Positions 45,092 through 54,489 are shown, numbered from the stretch's first letter. The stretch: 64,000 nt of DNA from Kordiimonas aquimaris (GCF_025574485.1 NZ_JAOBPO010000001.1:7501-71500); one strand, 5' to 3'. A program made the numbers and translations. The notes: generated from the letters alone by a model not told the origin.

Positions 45092-46921
45092 TTATTGGCA
45101 AGCTAGGCATTCTTCGTAATCAGTGGTGTTCGCTGCTGCCAGTTCCAACTGCATTTCCATTTCAGCCTTTTTCTTGGTACTGCCGGTTGCAACCACCTCA
45201 GCACGAGCGATTGATTTCGAACGACAATAATAAAGGCTTTTGAGGCCTTTTTTCCAAGCCTGATAATGGATTTGGTGCAAGTCACGTTTGTGTACATCTG
45301 CCGGCAAGAAAATGTTTACTGACTGTGCTTGTGAAACATGAACAGCACGGTCCGCTGCAAGCTCAACTACCCAGCGCTGATCCAGTTCAAACGCAGTTTT
45401 AAACACGTCTTTTTCATCTTGGGTCAAAAACTCAAGATGCTGAACAGACCCTTCATTAACTGTGATAGAGGTCCATATTTCGTCAGTATTTTGCCCTTTT
45501 TCCTCAAGCAATTTGGTTAATGCCTGATTGTGAACAATAAAGTTACCGGACAGGGTCTTCTGATTATAGCTATTCGCTGCAATAGGTTCGATGCCCGGAC
45601 TGGCGCCACCACAAATGGTTGAAATTGAAGCCGTTGGCGCAATCGCTGTCTTGTTCGAGAAGCGCTCCATCATGCCGTAATCAGCAGCGTCAGGACAAGG
45701 ACCACGCTCGAATGCCAATGCTTCAGAGGCACGGTTCACTTCTTTTTCAATATGCTTGAAGATATTGAAATTCCATGATTTAGCCATACCACTTTCAAAC
45801 GGCACCATATTGTTCTGCAAGAAACTGTGGAAACCCATCACGCCCAAGCCAACAGAGCGCTCCCGCATTGCTGCATAACGCGCTTTGGCCATCTCACTCG
45901 GTGCACGGTCAATGAAGTCCTGCAACACATTATCAAGAAAACGCATGATGTCGGGAATGAAATCCTTATTATCTTTCCACTCCTTGAAGTGCTCAAGATT
46001 AAGACTGGATAAACAACAAACAGCCGTACGTTCGTTACCCAAATGGTCAACACCTGTTGGCAGCGTAATTTCAGCGCAAAGGTTTGATGTTTTCACTGTC
46101 AAACCTGCAAGCTTGTGATGCTCCGGCATTTGACGGTTCACTGTATCAGAGAAGATAAAGTACGGCTCACCAGTTTCAACCCGTGCAGTTAACAGACGAA
46201 TCCACAAGGAACGCGCACCTACGGTTGTTACAACATGACCGTCTTTCGGGCTTGTGAGCGCCCACTCTTCATCAGCCTCCACTGCACGCATAAACGCATC
46301 AGAAATCAGCACGCCGTGATGCAGGTTTGGTGTTTTGCGATTTGGATCACCACCGGTCGGGCGGCGCAACTCGGCAAATTCTTCAATTTCAGGGTGGCTT
46401 ACTGGCAGGTAAATCGCTGCAGACCCACGGCGCAGTGACCCTTGAGAAATAGCAAGCGTTAGGCTGTCCATCACGCGTACAAAAGGTACGATACCGCTAG
46501 TTTTACCGACACCGCCAACAGTTTCACCAATAGAACGCAAATTGCCCCAATAACTTCCTATGCCGCCCCCACGCGACGCAAGCCATACATTCTCTGTCCA
46601 CAAGTCAACAATAGAGCCAAGCTTATCTTGTGCTTCATTCAGGAAACAACTGATAGGCAAACCGCGATTGGTCCCGCCATTCGACAAAACAGGCGTTGCA
46701 GGCATAAACCACAAATTGGAGATATAGTTATACAAACGCTGTGAATGCGCCGCATCGTCACCATAAAAAGACGCAACCCGTGCAAACAGGTCCTGATAAC
46801 TTTCACCGGGCAACAAATATCTATCCGTGAGTGTTGCCTTACCAAACTCGGTAAGAAGCTCATCTTTACTTCTATCAATTTCTACCGCGCCGCCGTGCTC
46901 GAAATGCGTTACTTCAAACAT
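45092..46921 (-). CDS. nrdA: Ribonucleoside-diphosphate reductase, alpha subunit (class I, no ATP-cone)
   Basis: NrdA carries the active site that reduces ribonucleoside diphosphates. The protein has 609 residues, much shorter than the 760 or so of E. coli NrdA because the amino-terminal ATP-cone is absent: it starts directly before RYLLPGESYQDLFARV. Catalytic residues are present: NLCAEITL (Asn, Cys, Glu), ISCFLNE and AVCCLSSLN, and the radical-transfer tyrosines in SLYYCRSKS. The carboxy-terminal redox pair is in YEECLACQ. Loss of the cone means no dATP shut-off through this site; NrdB has none either. The start follows AGAGG. It is read toward the hydrolase, with nrdB further along on the same strand but not in one operon. 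Confidence 0.96.
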   Translation of the reverse strand: MFEVTHFEHGGAVEIDRSKDELLTEFGKATLTDRYLLPGESYQDLFARVASFYGDDAAHSQRLYNYISNLWFMPATPVLSNGGTNRGLPISCFLNEAQDKLGSIVDLWTENVWLASRGGGIGSYWGNLRSIGETVGGVGKTSGIVPFVRVMDSLTLAISQGSLRRGSAAIYLPVSHPEIEEFAELRRPTGGDPNRKTPNLHHGVLISDAFMRAVEADEEWALTSPKDGHVVTTVGARSLWIRLLTARVETGEPYFIFSDTVNRQMPEHHKLAGLTVKTSNLCAEITLPTGVDHLGNERTAVCCLSSLNLEHFKEWKDNKDFIPDIMRFLDNVLQDFIDRAPSEMAKARYAAMRERSVGLGVMGFHSFLQNNMVPFESGMAKSWNFNIFKHIEKEVNRASEALAFERGPCPDAADYGMMERFSNKTAIAPTASISTICGGASPGIEPIAANSYNQKTLSGNFIVHNQALTKLLEEKGQNTDEIWTSITVNEGSVQHLEFLTQDEKDVFKTAFELDQRWVVELAADRAVHVSQAQSVNIFLPADVHKRDLHQIHYQAWKKGLKSLYYCRSKSIARAEVVATGSTKKKAEMEMQLELAAANTTDYEECLACQ

Positions 46922-47248
46922 CTTGCCTCTTGCTCCCTGGACCGCCCCAGTTTCTTAACCCTGAATACCTAATCGTCTTTTTTGCTCTATATGCTCGTTC
47001 AGTTTCTCTCTGATTTTTCAAGCTTATAATCTGAACTTTTGACTCCTTCATCGCTTCGTGAAACCGCTTAAAGTAACACAAATCAGGAACAAAAGCTGAA
47101 CAAAATCAACTTTTTATTTATTTTCAATATCTTACGAAGCAAATCTAACAACGTCCCCCGTTACGGATAATGCTTCGATTGCTGTGGAGGTTAAGATAAG
47201 GGCGAATGCAGTCATTCGTCAAGATAAAGTGGTAAAACTTTTTTCTTC

Positions 47249-47264
47249 CCACAATATCTAGTGT
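47249..47264. promoter_or_regulatory. NrdR-box-like sequence upstream of nrdA
   Basis: CCACAATATCTAGTGT matches the NrdR box pattern at about 14 of 16 positions. Upstream of it on the minus strand TTGCAG and TAATCA are roughly 18 bases apart, so the box would overlap the start of transcription. Confidence 0.6.
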
Positions 47265-47311
47265 TTGCGACATTGATTAGCGAAAGCTATTCTCTGCCTG
47301 CAATCACATAA

Positions 47312-47327
47312 ACACAGTATGCTAGAA
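47312..47327. promoter_or_regulatory. Second, weaker NrdR-box-like sequence upstream of nrdA
   Basis: ACACAGTATGCTAGAA matches the left half of the NrdR pattern well and the right half poorly. Its distance from the first box is 63 bases, about six helical turns, which would put both on the same DNA face. Confidence 0.4.
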
Positions 47328-47460
47328 ATCAGGTGAGGAAACTCAACGATTCGCGCTTGATACAGGTTTTGATAGCACGAGAGTGTTACAAAATGATGAG
47401 GTGTCAAATTTGGTGCGTGTAATTACAAATAAATTACAGACCTGCAGCCAGCAACTCAGT

Positions 47461-48105
47461 TCAGTATAAAGCCTTTGGCAAACGCCAACCCAGCCTTATA
47501 GCAGCCGCTCGTGTTATAAATGCAGCGGCCATTCCCGCCCAAAGCGCATACACTGGCACCGCGGCTATGTACATTATAGTACAATACAGACCAGCACCTA
47601 CAAATGCCGCCGTTGCATAGATTTCCTGATCATCCCGCAAAACCAGCGGGATTTCATTGCAAATGATGTCGCGAATGATACCGCCAGCAACACCTGTTGC
47701 CACACCAAGCATCACGGCAATCATCGGGCTACCAGATACGGCCAGTGCTTTCTCCGCGCCTACGACACAAAATAAAGCCAGGCCAGCTGCATCAGCCCAA
47801 ATCAACCACTTCATTCGACTTTCAAGTTTACCAGCGACGAAAAATGTAAGTGCAGATGCTGCGAGCGCCGCCCAGATACTGGCAGTATTTTGTACCCAGA
47901 AAACGGGCTCACCCAGTACAAGGTCACGCAGTGTGCCGCCGCCAACTGCAGGCATAAGTGACACAACAACAATGCCAAAAACGTCCATACCCTTTCGCAC
48001 GGCTGCCAGCGCACCAGAAACAGCAAAAACGAAAACGCCAACCAGATCAAAGTAAAAGAGCAGCTGCTGCATATCTATACTTTCCGGCAACATACCAATC
48101 ATCAT
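47461..48105 (-). CDS. TRIC-type cation channel family protein (UPF0126)
   Basis: The 214-residue inner-membrane protein has about seven spans in two halves, each with the family signature: FAVSGALAAVRKGMDVFGIVVV with AVGGGTLRDLVLG, and later GVATGVAGGIIRDIICNEIP. These paired Gly-Gly-x-x-RD motifs mark the bacterial TRIC homologues, which form potassium-selective channels as trimers. The exact start is uncertain between ATG codons at 48105, 48102 and 48093, none with a strong ribosome-binding site. It lies 37 bases downstream of accA on the same strand, so the two may be transcribed together although they have no known functional link. Confidence 0.93.
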   Translation of the reverse strand: MMIGMLPESIDMQQLLFYFDLVGVFVFAVSGALAAVRKGMDVFGIVVVSLMPAVGGGTLRDLVLGEPVFWVQNTASIWAALAASALTFFVAGKLESRMKWLIWADAAGLALFCVVGAEKALAVSGSPMIAVMLGVATGVAGGIIRDIICNEIPLVLRDDQEIYATAAFVGAGLYCTIMYIAAVPVYALWAGMAAAFITRAAAIRLGWRLPKALY

Positions 48106-48142
48106 TATTGAAAGTAAAACTGCTGTACGGCCAGGAAAAGGC

Positions 48143-49102
48143 TTAGTTAAGACCTATATCCCCTACCGCAAGAAACTTTTCGCGGCGCAACGACTTGAGA
48201 CGAACACGATCAAACCCTGCCATATCGCGCAAACCACTTTCGAGGCTGTCACCAAGCATATTCATCGCACGCTCGGTATCACGGTGTGCACCGCCGAGCG
48301 GCTCGGGCACGATACCATCAATAACACCCAGCTTATGCAGGTCTTGGGCTGTAATCTTCAATGCATTAGCCGCATCCTGCGCTTTTTCATTGGTACGCCA
48401 TAAAATCGACGCGCAACCCTCGGGCGAGATAACTGAATATATCGCATGCTCCATCATCAACACATGGTTCGCAGCAGCAATTGCAACCGCACCGCCAGAA
48501 CCACCCTCACCAACCACACACGTGATCATGGGCACTTCAAGTGACAAGCATTTGTCCGTTGAGCGCGCAATGGCTTCTGCTTGGCCGCGCTCTTCCGCGC
48601 CAACACCCGGATATGCGCCAGGAGTGTCTACTAGTGATATCACTGGTAAACCAAAACGATCCGCCATATCCATTAACCGAATAGCTTTACGGTACCCTTC
48701 CGGCCGCGCCATACCAAAATTATGGACAATACGGCCTTCAGTGTCCGCACCCTTTTCATGCCCCATAACAACACAAGCTTCACCGCGAAATCTTGCAATG
48801 CCGCCAATAAGCGCTGAATCTTCACCAAATGCCCTGTCACCAGCCAAAGGTGTAAACTCAGTAAACAGATGCGCGACAAGATCGCAAAAATGTGGTCGTT
48901 CAGGGTGACGTGCCACTTGAATTTTCTGGCTCGGCGTCAACTCGGCGTATGTTTCTTTCAACATTTTACTAAGCTTGGTTTCCAGCTGCCCAACTTCAGA
49001 TGAAATATCAACATCACCCGCGCCGCCTGAAAAACTCCGTAACTCTCTGATCTTGCCTTCAAGTTCAGCAATTGGTTTTTCAAACTCCAAAAAAGTCATC
49101 AT
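48143..49102 (-). CDS. accA: Acetyl-CoA carboxylase, carboxyltransferase alpha subunit
   Basis: AccA with AccD transfers CO2 from carboxybiotin to acetyl-CoA, the first step of fatty-acid synthesis. The start at 49102 (MMTFLEFEKPIAELEGKI) follows AGAAGG and gives 319 residues, the usual length. Motifs include QVARHPERPHFCDLV, GHEKGADTEGR, YPGVGAEERGQAEAIA and the oxyanion Gly pair in VVGEGGSGGAVAI. The gene lies beyond xerD on the same strand with a 128-base gap between them. Confidence 0.97.
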   Translation of the reverse strand: MMTFLEFEKPIAELEGKIRELRSFSGGAGDVDISSEVGQLETKLSKMLKETYAELTPSQKIQVARHPERPHFCDLVAHLFTEFTPLAGDRAFGEDSALIGGIARFRGEACVVMGHEKGADTEGRIVHNFGMARPEGYRKAIRLMDMADRFGLPVISLVDTPGAYPGVGAEERGQAEAIARSTDKCLSLEVPMITCVVGEGGSGGAVAIAAANHVLMMEHAIYSVISPEGCASILWRTNEKAQDAANALKITAQDLHKLGVIDGIVPEPLGGAHRDTERAMNMLGDSLESGLRDMAGFDRVRLKSLRREKFLAVGDIGLN

Positions 49103-49230
49103 AGTGTCAGCCTTCTTTTTGCTATACGCATCGCTCATATCGTATTTAATCACGTTTTGAGATTGGGCGCAAAATCCTTGATGTTATGTAATGTGTCAAG
49201 TGATGTATTTAAAGCTTTTGCCAGAAAGTC

Positions 49231-50154
49231 TTAACTGCCATCAGCCAAAGGGTGCTGGTTCAACACAAGCGCTTTCAATCGCTCGTCCAGCACATGTGTG
49301 TATATCTGTGTTGTGGATATGTCAGCGTGGCCAAGCATCTGCTGCACCGCACGCAAATCAGCCCCGTTAGCCAATAAGTGCGTTGCAAATGCGTGCCGCA
49401 GTTTGTGTGGGCTAACATTGGCAAGTGGAAGACCAACTTCAGCAGCGAGTATTTTGAGCAATTGCCCCACACGCCTGCGACTCAAATGTCCTTCAGCACC
49501 TGAAGAGGGAAACAAAAATGTCGTTTCCTCAATCTTGCCCTTTTTTATAACCTTTTGCCGTTCCGCTTCAGCATCAAGATATGCGAGAAGTGCCCTGCGG
49601 GCTTTACCACCCAAAGGCACCATGCGTTCGCGCCCGCCTTTACCGCGCACAAGAATCATTGTTGTATCCGGGCCCACTGATCGGCGCGGCAGCGAAACCA
49701 GCTCACTTATGCGCAAACCCGTTGCATATAAAGTTTCCAGCAAGGCGTGCGTGCGTAATGCTTTCAATTCACCCTTTGCCGCCAGCATTTCTGCATGGTC
49801 CAGCAAACGCTCAACATCCTCGTCAGACAATATCTTTGGTAATGATGCACCTAAACGCGGACTTTCAATATTTTTTGCCGGGTTATCGCTGCGCAAACCT
49901 TCACGAAACAGAAACAAAAACAGTTGACGGATCGCTGACAAGCGCCGCGCTACTGTTGCTGCCTTAAGGCCGTGATTATAAAGATGCGCAAGATATTGGC
50001 GAATAGTTTCAGTTTCAGTGTCCTTCAATGGCACAGATGTAACCGAACAAAAATGATCAATATCTCGTTGATATGCCTTAAGGCTATTTTCAGCACGACC
50101 TTTTTCAGCAGACAACATTTCCAGAAACTGCTCAACGAAGTCTCTATCGGACAT
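49231..50154 (-). CDS. xerD: Site-specific tyrosine recombinase XerD
   Basis: XerD with XerC resolves chromosome dimers at dif. The 307-residue protein has the SAM-like amino-terminal domain (about 1-85) and a full set of catalytic residues: Arg in TGLRISEL, Lys in RGKGGRERMVP, the SPHKLRHAFATHLL box, His in MLGHADISTTQ and the nucleophile Tyr in IYTHV. Overall similarity and the LFREGLRSDNP segment favour XerD over XerC or an integron-type integrase. It lies five bases after the large exported protein gene and shares its transcription unit. No dif site was recognised in the window. Confidence 0.94.
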   Translation of the reverse strand: MSDRDFVEQFLEMLSAEKGRAENSLKAYQRDIDHFCSVTSVPLKDTETETIRQYLAHLYNHGLKAATVARRLSAIRQLFLFLFREGLRSDNPAKNIESPRLGASLPKILSDEDVERLLDHAEMLAAKGELKALRTHALLETLYATGLRISELVSLPRRSVGPDTTMILVRGKGGRERMVPLGGKARRALLAYLDAEAERQKVIKKGKIEETTFLFPSSGAEGHLSRRRVGQLLKILAAEVGLPLANVSPHKLRHAFATHLLANGADLRAVQQMLGHADISTTQIYTHVLDERLKALVLNQHPLADGS

Positions 50155-50159
50155 TGAGC

Positions 50160-52379
50160 TTACAAGCCTTGGCTGATTAAAATATCAAACACAATTGCCT
50201 TGGCAATAGCATCAAACCCGACACGACGAAGACTATTGATGAGTACACCAACGACAGATGGTGGTATGTCCTTGGCATTCACTTCGCCGTAAAGCTTGTA
50301 AAATGCGGTCAATGTAGCCACTGGATCTTGGGCCGCAACGCTTTGATCAAGCGCGCGCCATAGAGAGGGCGATATACTGCTACCTTCAAACACAGCAGGA
50401 CCATCTGCCACCAAAGCCCAGGCACGGTCAGGTACGTCAAAGCCCAAACCATCCATCGCGGTTAGCAAACTATTTGCGATAACAAATTTATTCTCATTAT
50501 CACTCATGGTCTGCCACCAACGTTCAAATGCCGTGGCATCATACACACGGGAACTGGTGGACAGTTCGTTCGGCACATCAGCAATTGCTATCAAAGGCCA
50601 CAAACGCACAAGAGCGACATCTTTGGCTTCATCAGTACCCGCAGCTTGTGTGCGCAGCGACAATATCCGCTTTGCAAAAGCGTCACCGCCTGTCATCGCA
50701 GCAGCGCGAACAGCAATAGCCGCAACCGCAGCAGTATCATTTTCATTTTGTAAAGCTCTAGTCAGTATCTCAATTGATGACGCAAACTTAGCTAATGTGC
50801 CATTCGCAACATTGCTCTCCCAAACTTGCTCAAGGGCTTGCGGGGCCATGTCAGTTTGCTGCGCAATAGCCGCCAACAATGTCAACTGCTTAAGTGTTTC
50901 GCTTGCTTCTTCACCTGACCGATCATCTTGCAACCCGCTCTCCAACTCCGTCACAACCTGATCAGATGTATCATCAATATTGTCTATTGATGCGTCTTCG
51001 TCGACAGGCCCAGCAAGCAGGTTAGTCAACAAACCGCTATCAATAGGGAAATTGCCAGCAGCCGCTGACATCAAGGCAGCGTCAGCAACCCCGCGAGATA
51101 ACATAGCGTCCAGAAGTTTGACCTTAGCTTCTGGGGAAAGAGAAGGGTTTTGCAACAACATAGGCACGGCCAAAAGATTGGCATCACTTAGATCAACGTC
51201 ATTTATTTCAACGCGAGCCAACCTTGCCATTGCAGCAGAAACAATATCTGCCGGCATAGGCGCAGATAGAACAGTTGGTTGAGGTATAACAGCGCCTGTC
51301 GGCTGCTCTGCCTCAATCAATATCTGATCGAGCAATTGATAGAAGGTTGTATCAAGGGATCGTGTTTCTTCCAGAATACCGAGCTGAAAATCAACGCCTG
51401 TACGGTCACCGACAGCTGCCATACAAAAAGCGCTCAGACGCACCCAGTATGCATTTATGTCTATGGCGCGCTGACTTTCCGCCACAACACACGCATCTGG
51501 TAATTCGCCTTTTAGCAAATGTGCATGTGCCTGATGGCGCGCCAATGCTGACCAATCACGGTCAATAGGAAGTGCATCAATTAATGCAGTGTATGCAGAC
51601 ACATCAGCAAAAGCCTCAAATACGGCTAGGCGTGCAGTTAACATTTCAATGATGTCGCTATCACGCTCTGGTTCAGGCAACGTCAGCCGGGATGCAGCCA
51701 CTGCACTCGCCAAACGTGACAAAGCGGGTGAAAAGGTAGGTTTTTCTATACGCTCTAAAAACGCAATAATTTCTGCACGGCTATATCCTTGCCATACTGT
51801 TTCAATACCGCCGGCGCCAATACCCGTATTGACTGGTATGCCTGACGGGTCAAGGCGCTCTAATATCCCTTCCTGAAACAACTCACCGAAAGGATCATCT
51901 GGCGTATCTTCCTGCTCTGGCTCAACCACCTGTTGCTGTTGTTCACTGGATAGCGCTGAAGCATCGACACTCTCCAAACCTTCCACATTATCAGCAGGTG
52001 TGCCTTGTCCGGGCACAATTGTCGCAGCATCAGCAGGAAGCGTGTCCGTATTTTCCGCCGCCGGTACAGCAAGTGAACCGCGCGATACAAATGGTGTTGG
52101 CAGGATTGATTTCGGTGCGCCAATACCTGGGCCCAGCTGACGCTGTGCTCGTGCCCTTGGGCCAACAAAATATAGCGTACGCCTGTTCGTTGATCGTACT
52201 CTGCTGCTGGTTTGTGCGTCTTGTGCTGCGCGCTGTGCCTGTTCCACCTGTGTGGTATTGTCCGCCTGCGACTGCTCAATATCGTCTTGAGCAGCATCCT
52301 GTGCATTAGAAGCAGCCGCCAGAACCAAAGAGCCGATTGCAAGTATTATGAAACGCTTTAACACAAGAAAAACCCTCAT
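50160..52379 (-). CDS. Large exported protein of unknown function, upstream of xerD
   Basis: The 739-residue protein starts at an ATG three bases past the stop of the small membrane protein, so translation is probably coupled. It has a signal peptide (FIILAIGSLVLAAASNA, about 8-25), then a disordered Gln/Asp/Ala-rich stretch to about 175. From there it is an all-helical Ala/Leu-rich protein, with repeated helix pairs such as AALAFARHQAHAHLL-type segments, which I read as a solenoid of short repeats. Family name is not known to me; alphaproteobacterial genomes often have a long, weakly conserved protein between aroK and xerD. A periplasmic scaffold role is possible but unproven. Confidence 0.85.
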   Translation of the reverse strand: MRVFLVLKRFIILAIGSLVLAAASNAQDAAQDDIEQSQADNTTQVEQAQRAAQDAQTSSRVRSTNRRTLYFVGPRARAQRQLGPGIGAPKSILPTPFVSRGSLAVPAAENTDTLPADAATIVPGQGTPADNVEGLESVDASALSSEQQQQVVEPEQEDTPDDPFGELFQEGILERLDPSGIPVNTGIGAGGIETVWQGYSRAEIIAFLERIEKPTFSPALSRLASAVAASRLTLPEPERDSDIIEMLTARLAVFEAFADVSAYTALIDALPIDRDWSALARHQAHAHLLKGELPDACVVAESQRAIDINAYWVRLSAFCMAAVGDRTGVDFQLGILEETRSLDTTFYQLLDQILIEAEQPTGAVIPQPTVLSAPMPADIVSAAMARLARVEINDVDLSDANLLAVPMLLQNPSLSPEAKVKLLDAMLSRGVADAALMSAAAGNFPIDSGLLTNLLAGPVDEDASIDNIDDTSDQVVTELESGLQDDRSGEEASETLKQLTLLAAIAQQTDMAPQALEQVWESNVANGTLAKFASSIEILTRALQNENDTAAVAAIAVRAAAMTGGDAFAKRILSLRTQAAGTDEAKDVALVRLWPLIAIADVPNELSTSSRVYDATAFERWWQTMSDNENKFVIANSLLTAMDGLGFDVPDRAWALVADGPAVFEGSSISPSLWRALDQSVAAQDPVATLTAFYKLYGEVNAKDIPPSVVGVLINSLRRVGFDAIAKAIVFDILISQGL

Positions 52380-52381
52380 AG

Positions 52382-52522
52382 TCAAGAAGGGAAACGATCA
52401 TTATTGAGTGTTTTAGTGACATTCTCGGAAGGCGCCGGAATATCCCATGTCATTAGAAACAAACCGCCACCTACAACCAGAACAACTCCAGCAATGATCA
52501 TGATCTGTGTTATTTTTGTCAT
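52382..52522 (-). CDS. 46-residue membrane protein with a conserved carboxy tail
   Basis: A short frame starts at the ATG 52522 after a GGAAGGCG site and encodes MTKITQIMIIAGVVLVVGGG followed by LFLMTWDIPAPSENVTKTLN and NDRFPS. A single membrane span covers about residues 7-24. The tail TWDIPAP...VTKTLNNDRFP looks conserved: small alphaproteobacterial proteins with a similar TWDIPAP and NDRFP pattern are familiar to me, though I cannot cite a family. The stop at 52382 lies two bases before the next gene's ATG. Being under 50 codons it is easily missed. Confidence 0.75.
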   Translation of the reverse strand: MTKITQIMIIAGVVLVVGGGLFLMTWDIPAPSENVTKTLNNDRFPS

Positions 52523-52751
52523 CCGCTCGCCTTCCCGCGTTGCAAAATAGATACTAAAGTACAGTAAAAGCTTTGTGCTGTTTATAGGCGTTGCCTGCTA
52601 TCAAGTCCAGCAGACAAACATACCAAAAGCGCAGCCATGAACCACTAGCTAAGTAATACAAATGGCTAAATTATGATCTCTTACCGTGTGATAATGATAA
52701 TCTTCAGAAAAAGCCTTTGCCGAGGCCCGTTTGTACGAGTAAAGGTCTGTT

Positions 52752-53339
52752 ATGTCAGATAGTGCACAACATAACTTTGAGGCATCACCTATTCATAAAG
52801 GAAATACCCTTGGTATCTCCAAAACTATTGTTCTTGTTGGTCTTATGGGAGCAGGAAAAACAACTATTGGGCGGCGTTTAGCCAAAAGACTTGATTTAGA
52901 GTTTATTGATTCTGACTTTGAAATAGAAAAAGCAGCCCAAATGACGGTTAGCGAAATTTTTGAAACATACGGCGAAGAAGACTTTCGCGCAGGCGAACGC
53001 CGCGTGATCGCACGCCTGATGGAAGGCCCCGCTAAAATTATTGCAACAGGCGGTGGTGCGTTCATAAATGCTGAAACACGTGCGCTTATAAAAGAACACA
53101 GTATCTCCATTTGGCTTGATGCCTCACTGGATATACTTGTTGAAAGAACGGCGCGCCGCGATACACGCCCTCTGCTTCAGGTGGAAGACCCGCGTAGTGT
53201 CCTTGAGAATCTTCTCAACGAACGTTCACCTATATACGGTGAAGCAGATATGAAAGTACAATCATGCGACGGACCGCATGAAACAGTTGTAGACGCAATT
53301 GTCAGAAAACTAACTGCTACAGAAGTTACCGATGCCTGA
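52752..53339 (+). CDS. aroK: Shikimate kinase
   Basis: Shikimate kinase phosphorylates shikimate in aromatic amino-acid synthesis. The 195-residue protein has about 25 extra residues before the P-loop GLMGAGKTTIGRRLA. FIDSDFEIEKAA holds the shikimate-binding Asp, then FRAGERRVIARL and IATGGGAF carry further substrate contacts, and RRDTRPLL is the lid region. The start ATG follows AAAGG. The end overlaps aroB by eight bases, the usual aroK-aroB linkage. The gene diverges from the membrane-protein/xerD unit. Confidence 0.96.
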   Translation: MSDSAQHNFEASPIHKGNTLGISKTIVLVGLMGAGKTTIGRRLAKRLDLEFIDSDFEIEKAAQMTVSEIFETYGEEDFRAGERRVIARLMEGPAKIIATGGGAFINAETRALIKEHSISIWLDASLDILVERTARRDTRPLLQVEDPRSVLENLLNERSPIYGEADMKVQSCDGPHETVVDAIVRKLTATEVTDA

Positions 53340-54489
53340 TACACAAGATTATAACCAACATAATACAATACAAACCGTTCCGCTGGCACTGGGTGATCGA
53401 TCATATGACATTCTCGTTGGAACAGGTCTTCTTGATATCGTCGGTGAGTATATAACACCACTGCTGAAGCAGCCGCGTGTTTTTATCGTTACAGAAAAAA
53501 GGGTCTTTGAACATCAAGGAAACAGGCTTAAGGCCGCGTTAGAGAGCGCAAACATTGATGCAGAGTGGTTTACACTTGAAGCTGGTGAAGCAACAAAATC
53601 ATTTGAACAATATCAATCTCTTGCCTGTAATCTTTTAGAAGCTGGCATTGAACGGTCTGATACCATTCTTGCTTTTGGCGGTGGCGTCATAGGTGATCTG
53701 GCCGGTTTTGCAGCTTCTAGTCTGCTTCGCGGCATCAATTTTATTCAGATACCCACAACACTATTAGCGCAGGTTGATAGTTCTGTAGGCGGAAAAACAG
53801 GTATTAATACGCCGTTTGGCAAGAATTTAATCGGCGCTTTTTACCAACCAAAACGCGTCATTATCGACACAACAACACTCAACACTTTGCCGCTGCGCGA
53901 ATTACAAGCGGGTTATGCCGAAGTCGTGAAGTATGGCCTGATTGATGATCCCGCTTTCTTCACTTGGCTGGAAGAGAATTACGGTGCTGTCATGTCTGAG
54001 CAACAAGACCATAACACGCGTGAATTGCGCATTGAGGCCATCACGCACTGCTGTCGTGCCAAGGCACGCATTGTTGCTGCAGATGAGCGAGAAAAAGGGC
54101 AACGCGCTTTATTGAACCTGGGGCACACCTTTGGACACGCCCTGGAAGCTGAGTGCGGCTATGATGGTACAATATTGCACGGCGAGGCTGTTGCTATTGG
54201 CATGATACAGGCACTAGAGACATCCATGCGTCTTGGTACAGCTAGCACCAAAAACCGCGACCGTGTAGTTAAGCACTTCAAAAAAATTGGTATGAAAACA
54301 AGCGCTTCAGAAATCAATAGGCCATTAGATGCTGAGGCTCTGTTGCAACACATGTTTAAAGACAAGAAAGTGGAAGCAGGCAAGATTGGTTTTATTCTTG
54401 GTGATATTGGTTCTGCAACAATGCAGTACGGTGTAGACCTTGATATTATTCGCTCAGTTCTTCATGATTCCATCCATGCACCGCGTTAA
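53332..54489 (+). CDS. aroB: 3-dehydroquinate synthase
   Basis: AroB turns DAHP into 3-dehydroquinate, the second shikimate-pathway step, using NAD and a divalent metal. The protein has 385 residues. GGGVIGDLAGFAAS and IPTTLLAQVDSSVGGKTGIN bind NAD and substrate, and the metal ligands are in LQAGYAEVVKYG, NLGHTFGHALE and ILHGEAVAIGM. It overlaps aroK by eight bases and lies 20 bases before the CorC/HlyC gene, so all three are probably one operon. Confidence 0.97.
   Translation: MPDTQDYNQHNTIQTVPLALGDRSYDILVGTGLLDIVGEYITPLLKQPRVFIVTEKRVFEHQGNRLKAALESANIDAEWFTLEAGEATKSFEQYQSLACNLLEAGIERSDTILAFGGGVIGDLAGFAASSLLRGINFIQIPTTLLAQVDSSVGGKTGINTPFGKNLIGAFYQPKRVIIDTTTLNTLPLRELQAGYAEVVKYGLIDDPAFFTWLEENYGAVMSEQQDHNTRELRIEAITHCCRAKARIVAADEREKGQRALLNLGHTFGHALEAECGYDGTILHGEAVAIGMIQALETSMRLGTASTKNRDRVVKHFKKIGMKTSASEINRPLDAEALLQHMFKDKKVEAGKIGFILGDIGSATMQYGVDLDIIRSVLHDSIHAPR

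Larger units (their letters stand above)
46922..47460. other. Long leader and promoter region of nrdA
   Basis: This 539-base stretch has no conserved gene. It holds two NrdR-like boxes (47249-47264, 47312-47327) more than 300 bases from the nrdA start. Between them and nrdA, on the minus strand, lies a 45-codon open frame (47051-46914) that overlaps the nrdA start. A short AT-rich section separates it from the downstream channel gene. Confidence 0.55.

Noticed and set aside
48195-48908. A 237-codon frame antisense to accA
   Set aside because: It mirrors the accA reading frame on the opposite strand and shows no family features.
49298-49927. A 209-codon frame antisense to xerD
   Set aside because: It is opposite to a complete xerD with all catalytic residues and has no start site or domain of its own.
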